Source of the DNA: Clostridium mobile
Lineage (GTDB): Bacteria > Bacillota > Clostridia > Clostridiales > Clostridiaceae
Length of the DNA stretch: 64,000 nt
Direction: 5' to 3'
Assembly (NCBI RefSeq): GCF_018918285.1
Contig: NZ_JAHLQF010000002.1
Span: 682,001-746,000, forward strand
In this document: positions 17,558 to 26,442 of the stretch, one piece after another
Layout: each line of letters begins with the position of its first letter
How positions within the stretch are numbered: position 1 is the first letter of the stretch
The notes under the pieces: model-generated
Told to the model about the DNA's origin: nothing
The model's database searches: none
The model's input: the letters and a program-made list of their open reading frames with translations, nothing else
Translations under genes and position numbers: made by a program

Positions 17558-18790
17558 ATGTTTAAAAAAGAATACATAATAAATAATTTGAAAAATCAAA
17601 TACTAATTAATAAACATATAATTGGAGTTGCTGTTGGGTCTGGGTTATCTGCCAAGTATGCAGAAAAAGGTGGAGCAGATATTATATTAGCTTTAAGTTC
17701 GGGAAAATTTAGACAAATGGGAATAGGTTCTCTTGCCGGCTGGATGCCTTTTTCAAATTCAAATGAACTGGTTATGGAATTTGGTTCTCGTGAAATTATA
17801 CCAATAATAAAAAATGTACCAGTTATTTTTGGCATTAATGCAACTGACCCCACAATAAACTTGGAAGAATATATTGATTTAATAAAAAGCAATGGTTTTT
17901 CTGGAATTAATAACTTTCCAACGGTAGGAATGCTGGAAGGAAAGTTTCGTGAGGCCCTAGAAAATGAAGGAATTAGTTTTGATAAAGAGGTTGAAGCTAT
18001 TAGAATTGCCCATGAAAAGAATTTATTTACCATAGCTTTTATTTTTGATGAAAAACAAGCTGTAGAAATGCTACAGGCAGGGGCTGATATTATATGTGTG
18101 CATCTAGGATTAACAGGTGGAGGAGAAATAGGGGCTAAGAAAATGATATCTTTAGAATCGGCAAAGAATGTCATATCGAAAATATTTAAGGTCTGTGATG
18201 ATATTAGACCAGATGTATTTAAAATGATTTATGGAGGACCTGTTAAAACACCAATAGATATTGACTATATGTACAAAAATACTCAAGCAATAGGGTACAT
18301 CGGAGGATCAGTTTTTGAAAGAACTCCTTCTGAGTCAACCATAACAAATACTACAAAATCTTTTAAGTTTGCCGGAATTCATGAAAAAGATGAGCTGTTA
18401 ATAAAAATGATTGAAGGCATAAAAAAGCATTATAGCTATGTTGATTTTGTTAAAGAATATATTTCAAATAACTATATGCATAAAATACTTTTAAACGATT
18501 TAGCATCGGTGTTACATGTATCGAGACCATATTTAAGTACACTTTTTAAAAATGAAGTAGGTTGTACTTTCCCAGAATACTTATCTCAGTTTAGGCTAAA
18601 TAGAGCAAAGGAAATTTTAGAAAAAGAAAATATTCAAATAAGCGAAATTGCCCATATTGTAGGATATAGTGATTATGCTCATTTTAGTAAATCCTTTAAA
18701 AAGCAAACAGGTTTATCTCCTAAAGAATATAGAGAAAAGAATAAAACGTTTACAGATATTACAAAACAACATGAACATATTACAAAGTAA
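17558..18790 (+). CDS. AraC-family regulator with PEP_hydrolase-type TIM-barrel sensor domain
   Basis: Residues ~1-275 are homologous over their full length to the enzyme-like protein at 20091-20918: shared blocks include GVAVGSGLSAKYAEKGGADI against [34 protein letters not shown] against [14 protein letters not shown], and NFPTVGMLEGKFR against [13 protein letters not shown]. Residues ~300-400 are an AraC DNA-binding domain (LASVLHVSRPYLSTLFKNE, then IAHIVGYSDYAHFSKSFKKQ). An enzyme fold has thus been joined to a DNA-binding domain, probably as a ligand sensor that controls the two genes downstream. The start ATG follows AAAGGGGTT. The ligand is unknown. Confidence 0.88.
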   Translation: MFKKEYIINNLKNQILINKHIIGVAVGSGLSAKYAEKGGADIILALSSGKFRQMGIGSLAGWMPFSNSNELVMEFGSREIIPIIKNVPVIFGINATDPTINLEEYIDLIKSNGFSGINNFPTVGMLEGKFREALENEGISFDKEVEAIRIAHEKNLFTIAFIFDEKQAVEMLQAGADIICVHLGLTGGGEIGAKKMISLESAKNVISKIFKVCDDIRPDVFKMIYGGPVKTPIDIDYMYKNTQAIGYIGGSVFERTPSESTITNTTKSFKFAGIHEKDELLIKMIEGIKKHYSYVDFVKEYISNNYMHKILLNDLASVLHVSRPYLSTLFKNEVGCTFPEYLSQFRLNRAKEILEKENIQISEIAHIVGYSDYAHFSKSFKKQTGLSPKEYREKNKTFTDITKQHEHITK

Positions 18791-18862
18791 CATGTATATT
18801 TTAATTTGTTAGTTGTATCATTGAATTAGAGTAAAGAATTTAATTTATTAAGGAGGTTAACT

Positions 18863-20074
18863 ATGAAGACAATTGCAATCGCAGGAACTTTTGATTCTAA
18901 AGGTGAAGAATTTAGCTATGTTAAAGACATAATTGAAGGCTTAGGATTAAAAACTTTTATGATTCACACAGGGGTTTTTGAACCTAAGTTTACACCAGAT
19001 GTATCTAATGATGAAGTGGTAAAAGCTGTAGGTGGTGACATTAAAGAAATTGTAGCAAAAAGAGATAGAGCATTAGCTACGGATACTTTGTCAAGAGGAA
19101 TGGAAAAGCTATTACCAAAGCTTTATTCAGAAGGAAAATTTGATGGAATTCTTTCCTTTGGGGGAAGCGGTGGTACTTCAATCGTTACTCCTGGAATGAG
19201 AGCACTTCCAGTAGGTGTACCAAAGATTATGGTATCCACTGTTGCAGCTGGAGATGTATCAATGTATGTAGGAACTAGCGACATACTTATGTATCCATCA
19301 ATTGTTGACGTAGCAGGATTAAATTCTATTTCAACAAAAATATTTACTAATGCTGCCTTTGCTATAGCTGGTATGGTAAAGTTTGAAAATAAAATTGATT
19401 TAAATAAAAAACCTTTAATTGCTGCAACTATGTTTGGTGTTACAACTCCTTGCATAAATCAATCTAGAGAATACTTAGAAAAGCTAGGATATGAAGTTTT
19501 AATATTCCATGCCACAGGAACCGGGGGGAAAGCTATGGAAAGCTTAATAAGAGACGGTTATATAGAAGGAGTTTTAGATATTACAACAACGGAATGGTGT
19601 GATCAATTGTTTGGGGGAAATATGGCAGCGGGAGAAGATAGACTTGAAGCAGCTGTACTTAATAAAATACCTCAAGTTGTTTCAGTTGGAGCATTAGACA
19701 TGGTTAACTTTGGACCCATATCATCTGTTCCAAGTAAATACGTAGGGCGTAATTTTTATAAACACAATCCAACGGTTACATTAATGAGAACTACAGTGGA
19801 AGAAAATAGACAATTGGGTTTAATCATTGCTGAGAAGTTGAATATGGCTCAAAGAAAAACAGCTCTATTACTTCCTTTAAAAGGGGTTTCCCTTTTAGAT
19901 TCAGAAGGACAACAGTTCTATGGAGTTGAAGAAGATGCCATGTTATTTAAAACATTAAAAGAAAATATAACTAATCCATTAGTGGAAATTGTAGAGGTAG
20001 ATGCAAATATTAATGATGAAGAATTTTCTACCACTGCAGCACAAAAATTAGTTCAGTTATTAAATGAAAAATAG
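18863..20074 (+). CDS. UPF0261 family protein (Tm-1-like ATP-binding domain)
   Basis: A 403-residue cytoplasmic protein matching UPF0261: IAGTFDSKGEEFSYVKDIIE at the N-terminus, the glycine-rich loop LSFGGSGGTSIVTPGMRALP, and GVTTPCINQSREYLEKLGYE plus FHATGTGGKAMESLI in the second half. In plants and some microbes this domain is fused to a PEP_hydrolase-type TIM barrel (tomato Tm-1, a tobamovirus resistance protein). Here the two halves are adjacent separate genes, 16 bp apart, which supports a joint complex or reaction. The start is ATG behind AAGGAGG. The reaction is not established to my knowledge. Confidence 0.88.
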   Translation: MKTIAIAGTFDSKGEEFSYVKDIIEGLGLKTFMIHTGVFEPKFTPDVSNDEVVKAVGGDIKEIVAKRDRALATDTLSRGMEKLLPKLYSEGKFDGILSFGGSGGTSIVTPGMRALPVGVPKIMVSTVAAGDVSMYVGTSDILMYPSIVDVAGLNSISTKIFTNAAFAIAGMVKFENKIDLNKKPLIAATMFGVTTPCINQSREYLEKLGYEVLIFHATGTGGKAMESLIRDGYIEGVLDITTTEWCDQLFGGNMAAGEDRLEAAVLNKIPQVVSVGALDMVNFGPISSVPSKYVGRNFYKHNPTVTLMRTTVEENRQLGLIIAEKLNMAQRKTALLLPLKGVSLLDSEGQQFYGVEEDAMLFKTLKENITNPLVEIVEVDANINDEEFSTTAAQKLVQLLNEK

Positions 20075-20090
20075 TTAGGAGGAATTTAAA

Positions 20091-20918
20091 ATGTCAAAAT
20101 CACGTAGCGAAGTTTTAAATAAATTAAAAGCTGAAATTAAATCAGGAAAAGTAATTTTAGGAGCAGGTGCTGGGGCAGGTATTTCTGCTAAAAGCGCTGA
20201 AGCTGGTGGAGTTGATTTAATTATAATATACAACTCTGGAAAATATAGAATGGCAGGAAGAGGATCTCTTGCTGGATTATTATCCTATGGTGATGCTAAC
20301 CAAATCGTAGTTGAAATGGGAAATGAAGTGCTGCCTGTTGTTAAAGATACTCCTGTATTAGCAGGGGTTTGTGGCACAGATCCATTTAGAGTAATGGAAG
20401 CATTTCTAAAACAACTTAAAGAACAGGGATTTGCAGGAGTACAGAACTTCCCAACCGTTGGACTTATTGATGGAGTTTTTAGACAAAACCTTGAAGAAAC
20501 AGGAATGGGATATGGTCTAGAAGTAGAAATGATTAGAAAAGCTCATGAATTAGATCTAGTAACTTCACCATATGTATTCGATAAAGAACAAGCTATTGAA
20601 ATGGCAAAGGCTGGAGCAGATATATTAGTAGCTCATATGGGATTAACAACAAAAGGAACTATTGGTGCTAAAACAGCACTTACATTAGATGATTGTGTTG
20701 CAAAAGTACAGGAGATATGTGACGCTGGTAAGTCAGTAAATCCAGATATTATAGTTTTATGTCATGGTGGACCAATAGCAGAACCAGAGGATGCTCAATA
20801 TATAATATCAAAAACTCATGGTGTTGAAGGTTTCTTCGGGGCATCAAGTATAGAAAGATTTGCCACTGAGGTTGGTATAAAAAATCAAACTGAAGCATTT
20901 AAAAATATTAAGAAATAA
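20091..20918 (+). CDS. PEP_hydrolase-family TIM-barrel protein
   Basis: A 275-residue TIM-barrel protein of the family named phosphoenolpyruvate hydrolase-like. Visible motifs are [64 protein letters not shown] and [19 protein letters not shown]. It follows the UPF0261 gene after 16 bp with AGGAGGAA as ribosome site, so both are made from one mRNA. Its close relative forms the sensor part of the AraC regulator two genes upstream. The enzymatic activity suggested by the family name is weakly supported, and the true substrate is open. Confidence 0.88.
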   Translation: MSKSRSEVLNKLKAEIKSGKVILGAGAGAGISAKSAEAGGVDLIIIYNSGKYRMAGRGSLAGLLSYGDANQIVVEMGNEVLPVVKDTPVLAGVCGTDPFRVMEAFLKQLKEQGFAGVQNFPTVGLIDGVFRQNLEETGMGYGLEVEMIRKAHELDLVTSPYVFDKEQAIEMAKAGADILVAHMGLTTKGTIGAKTALTLDDCVAKVQEICDAGKSVNPDIIVLCHGGPIAEPEDAQYIISKTHGVEGFFGASSIERFATEVGIKNQTEAFKNIKK

Positions 20919-20937
20919 ATATTAGTTTAATTAAAAA

Positions 20938-20972
20938 TTACTATAGGAAATAAACCTATAGTATTTTTTTTC
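20938..20972 (+). terminator. Rho-independent terminator of the UPF0261 operon
   Basis: The stem ACTATAGG (20940-20947) pairs with CCTATAGT (20955-20962), followed by ATTTTTTTT. Confidence 0.85.
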
Positions 20973-21095
20973 TATAATATTATTAAATATAGCTGTAAAT
21001 TTATTGCATATATCTTAAATAAAGCATAAAAATGAAGAAACATTATTTTCATGAATTTTTAAATAATGTATACTATCATTGGAGGGATGACTTAA

Positions 21096-21719
21096 ATGAA
21101 ATTAATTAGATATGCTTTTAGACTAATAGTAGCAATTATTTTAAGCTTAGGAACTATCATTAGTTTTTCTTATACAAATAAGTTTCTATCAGGATATAAG
21201 GAATATATTTTTTATATAATTCCAAGTAGCAGTATGTTTGTGGTCATTGGAATTATGGCTATAGCTATATTTATCTTTGTTAATAGAAAAATACTTTCAA
21301 AAGGAACAAAAATATTAGTTTCTATACTATGCTTGTTGGGATTGTTTTACAGCTACACAACTTATAGAGTTATAACAGAGGAAAATATAATAATTCACAA
21401 TGTTTTAAATTTTAAAGGGAAATTCTATTCATATTCAGATACAGAAGAGATAAATACAGGTATTTTTAGTAAAAGAAGAGATGTAAATTTATATTATCAG
21501 TTAAAGTTAAAAGATGGTACAAAGGTAGAGGTTTTAGATGCAAGCATAGACAGCAAAGAAGATATAGAAGAAGCCCTATATGACTTAGATAGGAAGCTTG
21601 TTAAGAGTGGAGTAAAGAAAAATATAGAATTAAAGAATCTACAAAAATTTATAGACAAAAATTACGATAAAAATTATGTAAAAGATGTTATGAAAATATT
21701 AGAACAAAATGAATCTTAA
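21096..21719 (+). CDS. Membrane protein of unknown function
   Basis: A 207-residue protein with three hydrophobic helices (about residues 7-27, 37-60 and 68-90) followed by a ~115-residue soluble, charged tail (FYSYSDTEEINTGIFSKRRD, VNLYYQLKLKDGTKVEVLDA). I do not recognise a family. The start ATG lies behind TTGGAGGGATGA. The last three codons and the stop are supplied by a sequence copied from an ArsC/Spx-like gene (see 21707-21780), so the present C-terminus may be a replacement of the original. It is followed by a terminator and stands alone. Confidence 0.75.
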   Translation: MKLIRYAFRLIVAIILSLGTIISFSYTNKFLSGYKEYIFYIIPSSSMFVVIGIMAIAIFIFVNRKILSKGTKILVSILCLLGLFYSYTTYRVITEENIIIHNVLNFKGKFYSYSDTEEINTGIFSKRRDVNLYYQLKLKDGTKVEVLDASIDSKEDIEEALYDLDRKLVKSGVKKNIELKNLQKFIDKNYDKNYVKDVMKILEQNES

Positions 21720-21780
21720 AGACAAAGTTAAAACTTTCAGCGAAGATGAACTTTTAGAGATTTTATCTTCTAATAGAATG
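21707..21780 (+). pseudogene. Fragment of an ArsC/Spx-like gene
   Basis: These 74 bases are a close copy of 16844-16919 in the Spx-like gene and still read MNLKDKVKTFSEDELLEILS in that gene's frame (the intact gene has MNLKDKVKTSSEEELLDILS). Neither the start nor the end of the gene is present. The fragment overlaps, in another frame, the stop codon of the membrane protein gene at 21096-21719. It is a duplicated scrap or the remains of a paralogue. Confidence 0.8.
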
Positions 21781-21787
21781 TGTGTTT

Positions 21788-21823
21788 TTTATTCCCTTGG
21801 ACGTAAGTTCGAGGGAATTTTTG
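21788..21823 (+). terminator. Rho-independent terminator
   Basis: ATTCCCTTGGAC pairs with GTTCGAGGGAAT (with G-U pairs), leaving a short GTAA loop, followed by TTTTT. Confidence 0.8.
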
Positions 21824-21906
21824 CATTTTATATTCTTGATAATTAAAATAATAATAGTGTAACCTAAATCTTGGTATATCGTTTATTAAGTGAAGGGGGT
21901 GTCTCT

Positions 21907-22401
21907 TTGAGAAACAACCATCTGGAAAAGTTATACATTAAATACCATAGGGAACTTTATCTTTATGCATTCTCATTATGTAGAGAGCATCACCTGGCAC
22001 AGGATTTGACTAGTGAAACTTTCTTTAAAGCCATTTTATATCTTGATGATAATGTACAATACATTAAGTATTGGCTTTTTAGAGTTTGTAAAAATCTATT
22101 CTTGGATTATGTCAGAAAAGATAAAGAGTTCAGTAATACAGATGAATTAGAAGATATACTAACCATAGAAGAAACACCTTTAGATAAGGTAATCAACAGC
22201 GAAGAAAAAAGGCATCTCTACAACCTGATTATTAGTCTTCGTCCGGCCTATAAAGAAATTCTAATACTTTATTATTATTGCGACTTTACCCTTAAAGAAA
22301 TAAGTGAAACAACAGGATTGACAAAGGGGGCTGCTAAGACATTGCTTTTCAGAGCTAGGAAAAAATTAAAAACTGAATTGGAGGGTAAAAATGAAATATA
22401 G
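21907..22401 (+). CDS. ECF-type RNA polymerase sigma factor
   Basis: A 164-residue group 4 sigma factor. Region 2 is at ~8-75 (LYIKYHRELYLYAFSLCREH, AQDLTSETFFKAILYL, YWLFRVCKNLFLDYVRKD) and region 4 at ~110-160 (LRPAYKEILILYYYCDFTLK, ISETTGLTKGAAKTLLFRAR). The start is TTG 21907 with GAAGGGGG seven bases upstream; the earlier TTG 21871 lacks a site. Its 3' end overlaps the next gene by 11 bp, and that gene encodes a membrane anti-sigma factor, the standard arrangement for envelope-stress sigma factors in Firmicutes. Promoters controlled by it could include its own, which I could not identify. Confidence 0.92.
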   Translation: MRNNHLEKLYIKYHRELYLYAFSLCREHHLAQDLTSETFFKAILYLDDNVQYIKYWLFRVCKNLFLDYVRKDKEFSNTDELEDILTIEETPLDKVINSEEKRHLYNLIISLRPAYKEILILYYYCDFTLKEISETTGLTKGAAKTLLFRARKKLKTELEGKNEI

Positions 22402-23587
22402 AGAATTATTGGAGAGGTATAAAAAGGGGTTAGTATCCGAGGAAGAAAGGCAAATGATAGAAGAAGATATAGAAAAATATGAAGCAATAGAAGAACATCT
22501 ATCGGAAATCGTGGATATGGATTTAATTAACTTTACTACATCAAAGGAAAGTGAACAGCATAATGAGGAGATTATAAAAATCAAAAAAAGTGTAAACAGT
22601 CGCTTAAGAAAAGTGGTATTTACCTCCGTATTCATAATGATGACTTTGTTAATAGGGATATTTTTTATAATATCTCCGCTAGTAGATAGCTTTTTTTATG
22701 ACCCAGCAAAGGTTACTGTGGGTGAAGTTAACAGTGATATTAATTTTGATATATATGCACTAACGGAATTAAATATGCCGGGATATTCCCTAACAAGCGA
22801 TGTATACGTTGACAGAGAAGGTTTCGGTGAATATGATATTGGTTATTTCCTCACAAATCTTTTCACTCATGAGAAAAATTATATTACTACTAAAATAAAA
22901 CGTGGTGAAAAGATTAAGAACTATACAGAAATTATTCAAGATATTGGATTTAATTTTATGGGTGTCAAATATCCTATTGGAAATCCAAATCAAGTTAATG
23001 AGGACAAACAACGAGTAATGAATCATATTATACAATTAAATCCTGTTTCCTACGTTTCAGCTAATCTCATCTTTGAAGAGGATTTGACCATGGATGAATT
23101 GCGTGAACTGGAAGAAAAGTATCCTAACATTGATTTTATTTGGGCAGGTATTAGAACAGATCCTAATAGTGAGATGTCTAAAGATTTAATTGGTATTAAC
23201 CTTATTAATAGCAATAAGATATATATGGCAAGAGAAGAAATTGTTGAAGAAAAGTATCCTGCTTTTCATATTTTAGAATGGCTAGTTAATCCAACGGGAT
23301 ACGAAAGCGGCGAAATGTCTCTTGAAGCAAAAGCTTATGAGCTCCATTATAAAAGCCTACTGCAATATATGATTGATAGAGAGGAAGCTACAAATGTACT
23401 TGATCGCAATCCTAGGAAGTTAGAGTATTATAAATCAGCCTTAAATTATACAAAAGATAATGGGGTAAAAACATTTGGGGTGCTTGTTTATGCTAATGCT
23501 AAGGATTTAATTGAGTTAGTAAAAAATGAATCTATAAAGTTATTGGAGCTGAATCAAGTTTTGGCTTCTAAAAGATATATTAATTAA
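22391..23587 (+). CDS. Membrane anti-sigma factor (Sigma_reg_N/Sigma_reg_C type)
   Basis: A 398-residue single-span protein. The cytoplasmic N-terminus (~1-74) begins YRELLERYKKGLVSEEERQM, the shape of anti-sigma N-terminal domains. A transmembrane helix follows at ~75-97 (VVFTSVFIMMTLLIGIFFII), then an extracellular part with the later block SYVSANLIFEEDLTMDELRE, PNIDFIWAGIRTDPNSEM and NGVKTFGVLVYANAKDLIEL typical of the anti-sigma C-terminal domain. It overlaps the sigma factor gene by 11 bp, so the two products are coupled. It should hold the sigma factor at the membrane until an envelope signal arrives. Confidence 0.85.
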   Translation: MKYRELLERYKKGLVSEEERQMIEEDIEKYEAIEEHLSEIVDMDLINFTTSKESEQHNEEIIKIKKSVNSRLRKVVFTSVFIMMTLLIGIFFIISPLVDSFFYDPAKVTVGEVNSDINFDIYALTELNMPGYSLTSDVYVDREGFGEYDIGYFLTNLFTHEKNYITTKIKRGEKIKNYTEIIQDIGFNFMGVKYPIGNPNQVNEDKQRVMNHIIQLNPVSYVSANLIFEEDLTMDELRELEEKYPNIDFIWAGIRTDPNSEMSKDLIGINLINSNKIYMAREEIVEEKYPAFHILEWLVNPTGYESGEMSLEAKAYELHYKSLLQYMIDREEATNVLDRNPRKLEYYKSALNYTKDNGVKTFGVLVYANAKDLIELVKNESIKLLELNQVLASKRYIN

Positions 23588-23675
23588 AGAATCTTCCTTA
23601 TTGCCAAGCTTATTTATATATGCTATTATAAAATGACTTTAAAAACTTCCATGCGTAAGACAAGGAGGCTTTGAT

Positions 23676-24041
23676 ATGACAAAAGGACAATTAGAATCGA
23701 AAATAAGTGAGGCTGTAAGCAAGTTTGAAATTGAATTTATGGGACGAGGTCCAAAGGAAATAAAAACAAAAATATATGAAGATATGATAGTAGTAAGACT
23801 TAAGGGATTTTTGAGTCAATCAGAAAAGAAGCTTGCAGAAAACACCCAAGGGGTGAAGCTTATAAAAGAAGTAAGAACGGCTTTATTTGAAAATGAAAGA
23901 GGATATTTTGATAACCTTGTAAAAGAAATTGCTAATGTGAATGTGGTAAGTGCTCATTCTGATGTTAGTACAAAAACTGGAGAAAAGATAATCATCTTTA
24001 CGGTAGATGAGGATCTGGAATCTAGGCTTAATAATAAGTAA
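23676..24041 (+). CDS. MpsC/DUF2294 domain protein
   Basis: A 121-residue protein with the full MpsC (DUF2294) pattern: IEFMGRGPKEIKTKIYEDMI, VVRLKGFLSQSEKKLAENTQ, LIKEVRTALFENER and VNVVSAHSDVSTKTGEKIII. In Staphylococcus MpsC accompanies the cation-translocating MpsA/MpsB proteins; neither partner is in this window. The same domain is fused to a receiver domain at 4048-4821. ATG 23676 follows CAAGGAGG. It is flanked by the anti-sigma gene 88 bp upstream and a terminator downstream, so it may be read with the sigma operon or on its own. Confidence 0.85.
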   Translation: MTKGQLESKISEAVSKFEIEFMGRGPKEIKTKIYEDMIVVRLKGFLSQSEKKLAENTQGVKLIKEVRTALFENERGYFDNLVKEIANVNVVSAHSDVSTKTGEKIIIFTVDEDLESRLNNK

Positions 24042-24088
24042 TAATTTGGAAGACTAAATGAAGGGTTTATAAAACCAGTTGTGAAGGA

Positions 24089-24135
24089 GGCCAATATTTA
24101 TTAGCTTGTTGCTAGTAAGTATTGGCTTTTTTGTT
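24089..24135 (+). terminator. Rho-independent terminator after the MpsC-domain gene
   Basis: GGCCAATATTTATTAGC pairs imperfectly with GCTAGTAAGTATTGGC, followed by TTTTTT. Confidence 0.85.
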
Positions 24136-24218
24136 ATGTGTCAAACTATATATCTATAAATTAATACCTAAATTACAAGCCCTATATTGGCAAGATGGGA
24201 AATGAAGGAGGAAAATAT

Positions 24219-25598
24219 TTGAGCAAGATAAAAAATAGAAATGATATATTGACAGAGGAATTAATAAATTATAATCCTAAAAAGAATGGATTTAACATTC
24301 CAACAAAAGATTATACTGTAAGATTAGAAGATATTATTCCAGCTCTATCTGGAACTATAGGTAAAATTGCACTAGTAGCTGCTTTTGCTATAGCTTGGGC
24401 AAAGGCCTATAACATTTCTAATGAAGCCTTTGTTACGGAAAATGTAAGGATGGAGTTAATAGTTGGAAGTATTATTACAATAATATTTTCCGCCATATTA
24501 AATCCATATGCAGCACCTCCTGGGACGCTAGCACCACTAATTCCACTAATCCCCCTTATGGCTTCTCTAGGTGTACATCCACTTGTATTAGGAATTTCAA
24601 TCGGAGTTTTAGGACTCATCATAGCAAGGTTTAAGTTTTTTGATAAAATAATGGAGCTAAATGGGGTTGCAGCTAGAGGAGGAATTATATTGCTCTTTGG
24701 CATTATGGGCATAATGAGTTCCGTTGATAGTCTAAGCCAATGGACATCTACAAAGAATAATTCAATACTCATTATATTAATTATGCTAGGAGTTATTGCT
24801 TACCTAGTATTAAATAAAATGAATTTGAAGTGGCTTATGATTCCCGTAGCAGCAGCTATTGGTCTATTGATTCCTGCGTTTTATGGAATTTATCCAGAAG
24901 TAAAAGCTGTGCCTGCTTTTCCTATACTTAACCCAAAGGTATGGTGGGTTGATATATGGGGTTTGGGCTTTGGGTTTACAGTTATTAATTTTGTAAAGGC
25001 ACTTCCATTTGCATTACTAGCTGTGGTTATGTGGCCTACAGATGGCATAGCAATTAAGACTCTTCAGGAAAGCAATTATGGGCCAAAAGCAAAAAAATCT
25101 ATATTTCACATGAATTCTACCTTTGCCTTTGCCTCTATAAGAAATATAATAGGGTGTTTTTTAGGTGGTGCTCAAACCGCTGCAGTGTGGCGTAGTTTTA
25201 TGATACCTCTTAGTATAGTGAAAAGGCCAATTGGAGGAAGTGCCTTTCTTCTTGGAATTTCTGGCATAGTTTTTGCATTATTAGGTTTTCCAATAGATAT
25301 AGCAATATTTCCCCCTCTCATAGGGCTTGTTCTATTGTTTGGAGTATATATTCCATTAGTAGAAATAGGATTAAATACATTAAAGACATCGGCACAAAAA
25401 CAAATAGCAGCTATAAGTCTTTTAACGGGACTGGCGATAAATCCTGTTATAGGATGGGTAACAGCTATAGTAATTGAAAATTTCAATATAATTAAAGAGG
25501 ATAACATGAAAACAGAGTTATCATCTGGAGATCTTAAAATAACAGTAATTGTAGCTATTGTTGCAACACTAACTTATCTGATTTCAATTAGCATATAA
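24219..25598 (+). CDS. Multi-pass membrane transporter-like protein (DUF3360-like)
   Basis: A 459-residue protein with roughly 11-13 hydrophobic helices. It resembles the DUF3360 family and, more distantly, SulP/NCS2-type carriers: the start DYTVRLEDIIPALSGTIGKI, NPYAAPPGTLAPLIPLIPLM and PTDGIAIKTLQESNYGPKAK are recognisable conserved blocks. The substrate is unknown. I place the start at TTG 24219, seven bases after AAGGAGG; the upstream ATG at 24195 precedes that site. It is monocistronic between two terminators. The family assignment is from memory of the pattern and is moderately secure. Confidence 0.68.
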   Translation: MSKIKNRNDILTEELINYNPKKNGFNIPTKDYTVRLEDIIPALSGTIGKIALVAAFAIAWAKAYNISNEAFVTENVRMELIVGSIITIIFSAILNPYAAPPGTLAPLIPLIPLMASLGVHPLVLGISIGVLGLIIARFKFFDKIMELNGVAARGGIILLFGIMGIMSSVDSLSQWTSTKNNSILIILIMLGVIAYLVLNKMNLKWLMIPVAAAIGLLIPAFYGIYPEVKAVPAFPILNPKVWWVDIWGLGFGFTVINFVKALPFALLAVVMWPTDGIAIKTLQESNYGPKAKKSIFHMNSTFAFASIRNIIGCFLGGAQTAAVWRSFMIPLSIVKRPIGGSAFLLGISGIVFALLGFPIDIAIFPPLIGLVLLFGVYIPLVEIGLNTLKTSAQKQIAAISLLTGLAINPVIGWVTAIVIENFNIIKEDNMKTELSSGDLKITVIVAIVATLTYLISISI

Positions 25599-25627
25599 AA
25601 AATTACTACATAGAAGATTATATATTA

Positions 25628-25660
25628 TAAGAGCATTCGTAAAAATGGATGCTCTTTAAT
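25628..25660 (+). terminator. Rho-independent terminator
   Basis: AAGAGCATTC pairs with GGATGCTCTT (about 25629-25657), with a short A-rich loop and a modest T tail. Confidence 0.7.
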
Positions 25661-25737
25661 CATTTATAAAGAAATTATAAAGTTTTATAAAATCCATAAA
25701 TAGAGTGTATAATTAAAAGCGTAGGAGGGACCTTTCT

Positions 25738-26442
25738 ATGAATGAGAAAATATTAATCGTTGAAGACGATGCAGAAATAGCTCTATGCATAAAGGAGTAT
25801 GTTGAAAATAACGGTTATACCACTCTTTGGGCATCTACAGGAAAAGAGGGGTATGAGGAATTTAAAAGGGATAAATTTCAGCTGCTAATAGTAGATATTA
25901 TGATGCCTGAAATGGATGGATTAACCCTTTGTAAAAATATAAGACTTACAAGTGACATACCCATAATAATTCTTAGTGCAAAGAGTGAAGATTATGACAA
26001 GGTGAAGGGATTAAATTTAGGAGCCGATGATTACATGACAAAACCCTTTAGTTTGATTGAACTTCAGGCAAGGATAGAATGTAATTTAAGAAGATATAAA
26101 AGATATAAAGGTATAGATGAAAATGCTAACTTTTTAAAATATGAAAATGGACTAGCTGTAAATGAGAAGGAGAAGTATGTAGAAATCCATGGTACAAATC
26201 TTCACTTCACATCTAAAGAGTTCGAATTACTTGTATTGATGTTGCAAAATCCAAAGAGAGTTTTTAGTAAAAAAGAGCTCTATGAAACTATATGGGGAGA
26301 AGAGGACATGGATGGAAACAATACGGTTACTGTCCATATAAAACAAATTAGAGAAAAATTAAAGGATGATCTTAAAAATCCAAAGTTCATTGAAACTGTA
26401 TGGGGTACTGGTTATAGATTTGTAGGGGAAAGATTAGTATGA
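25738..26442 (+). CDS. OmpR/PhoB-family response regulator
   Basis: A 234-residue DNA-binding response regulator. The receiver domain has the acidic pocket VEDDAE, phospho-acceptor D53 in LLIVDIMMPEMDG and the lysine in DDYMTKPFSLIEL. The winged-helix effector covers ~140-230 (LHFTSKEFELLVLMLQNPKR, NTVTVHIKQIREKLKDD, VWGTGYRFVGERLV). Its stop overlaps the kinase start by 4 bp, so it pairs with that kinase. The lipoprotein gene downstream is probably a target or accessory sensor of the pair. ATG 25738 follows GGAGGGACC. Confidence 0.95.
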   Translation: MNEKILIVEDDAEIALCIKEYVENNGYTTLWASTGKEGYEEFKRDKFQLLIVDIMMPEMDGLTLCKNIRLTSDIPIIILSAKSEDYDKVKGLNLGADDYMTKPFSLIELQARIECNLRRYKRYKGIDENANFLKYENGLAVNEKEKYVEIHGTNLHFTSKEFELLVLMLQNPKRVFSKKELYETIWGEEDMDGNNTVTVHIKQIREKLKDDLKNPKFIETVWGTGYRFVGERLV

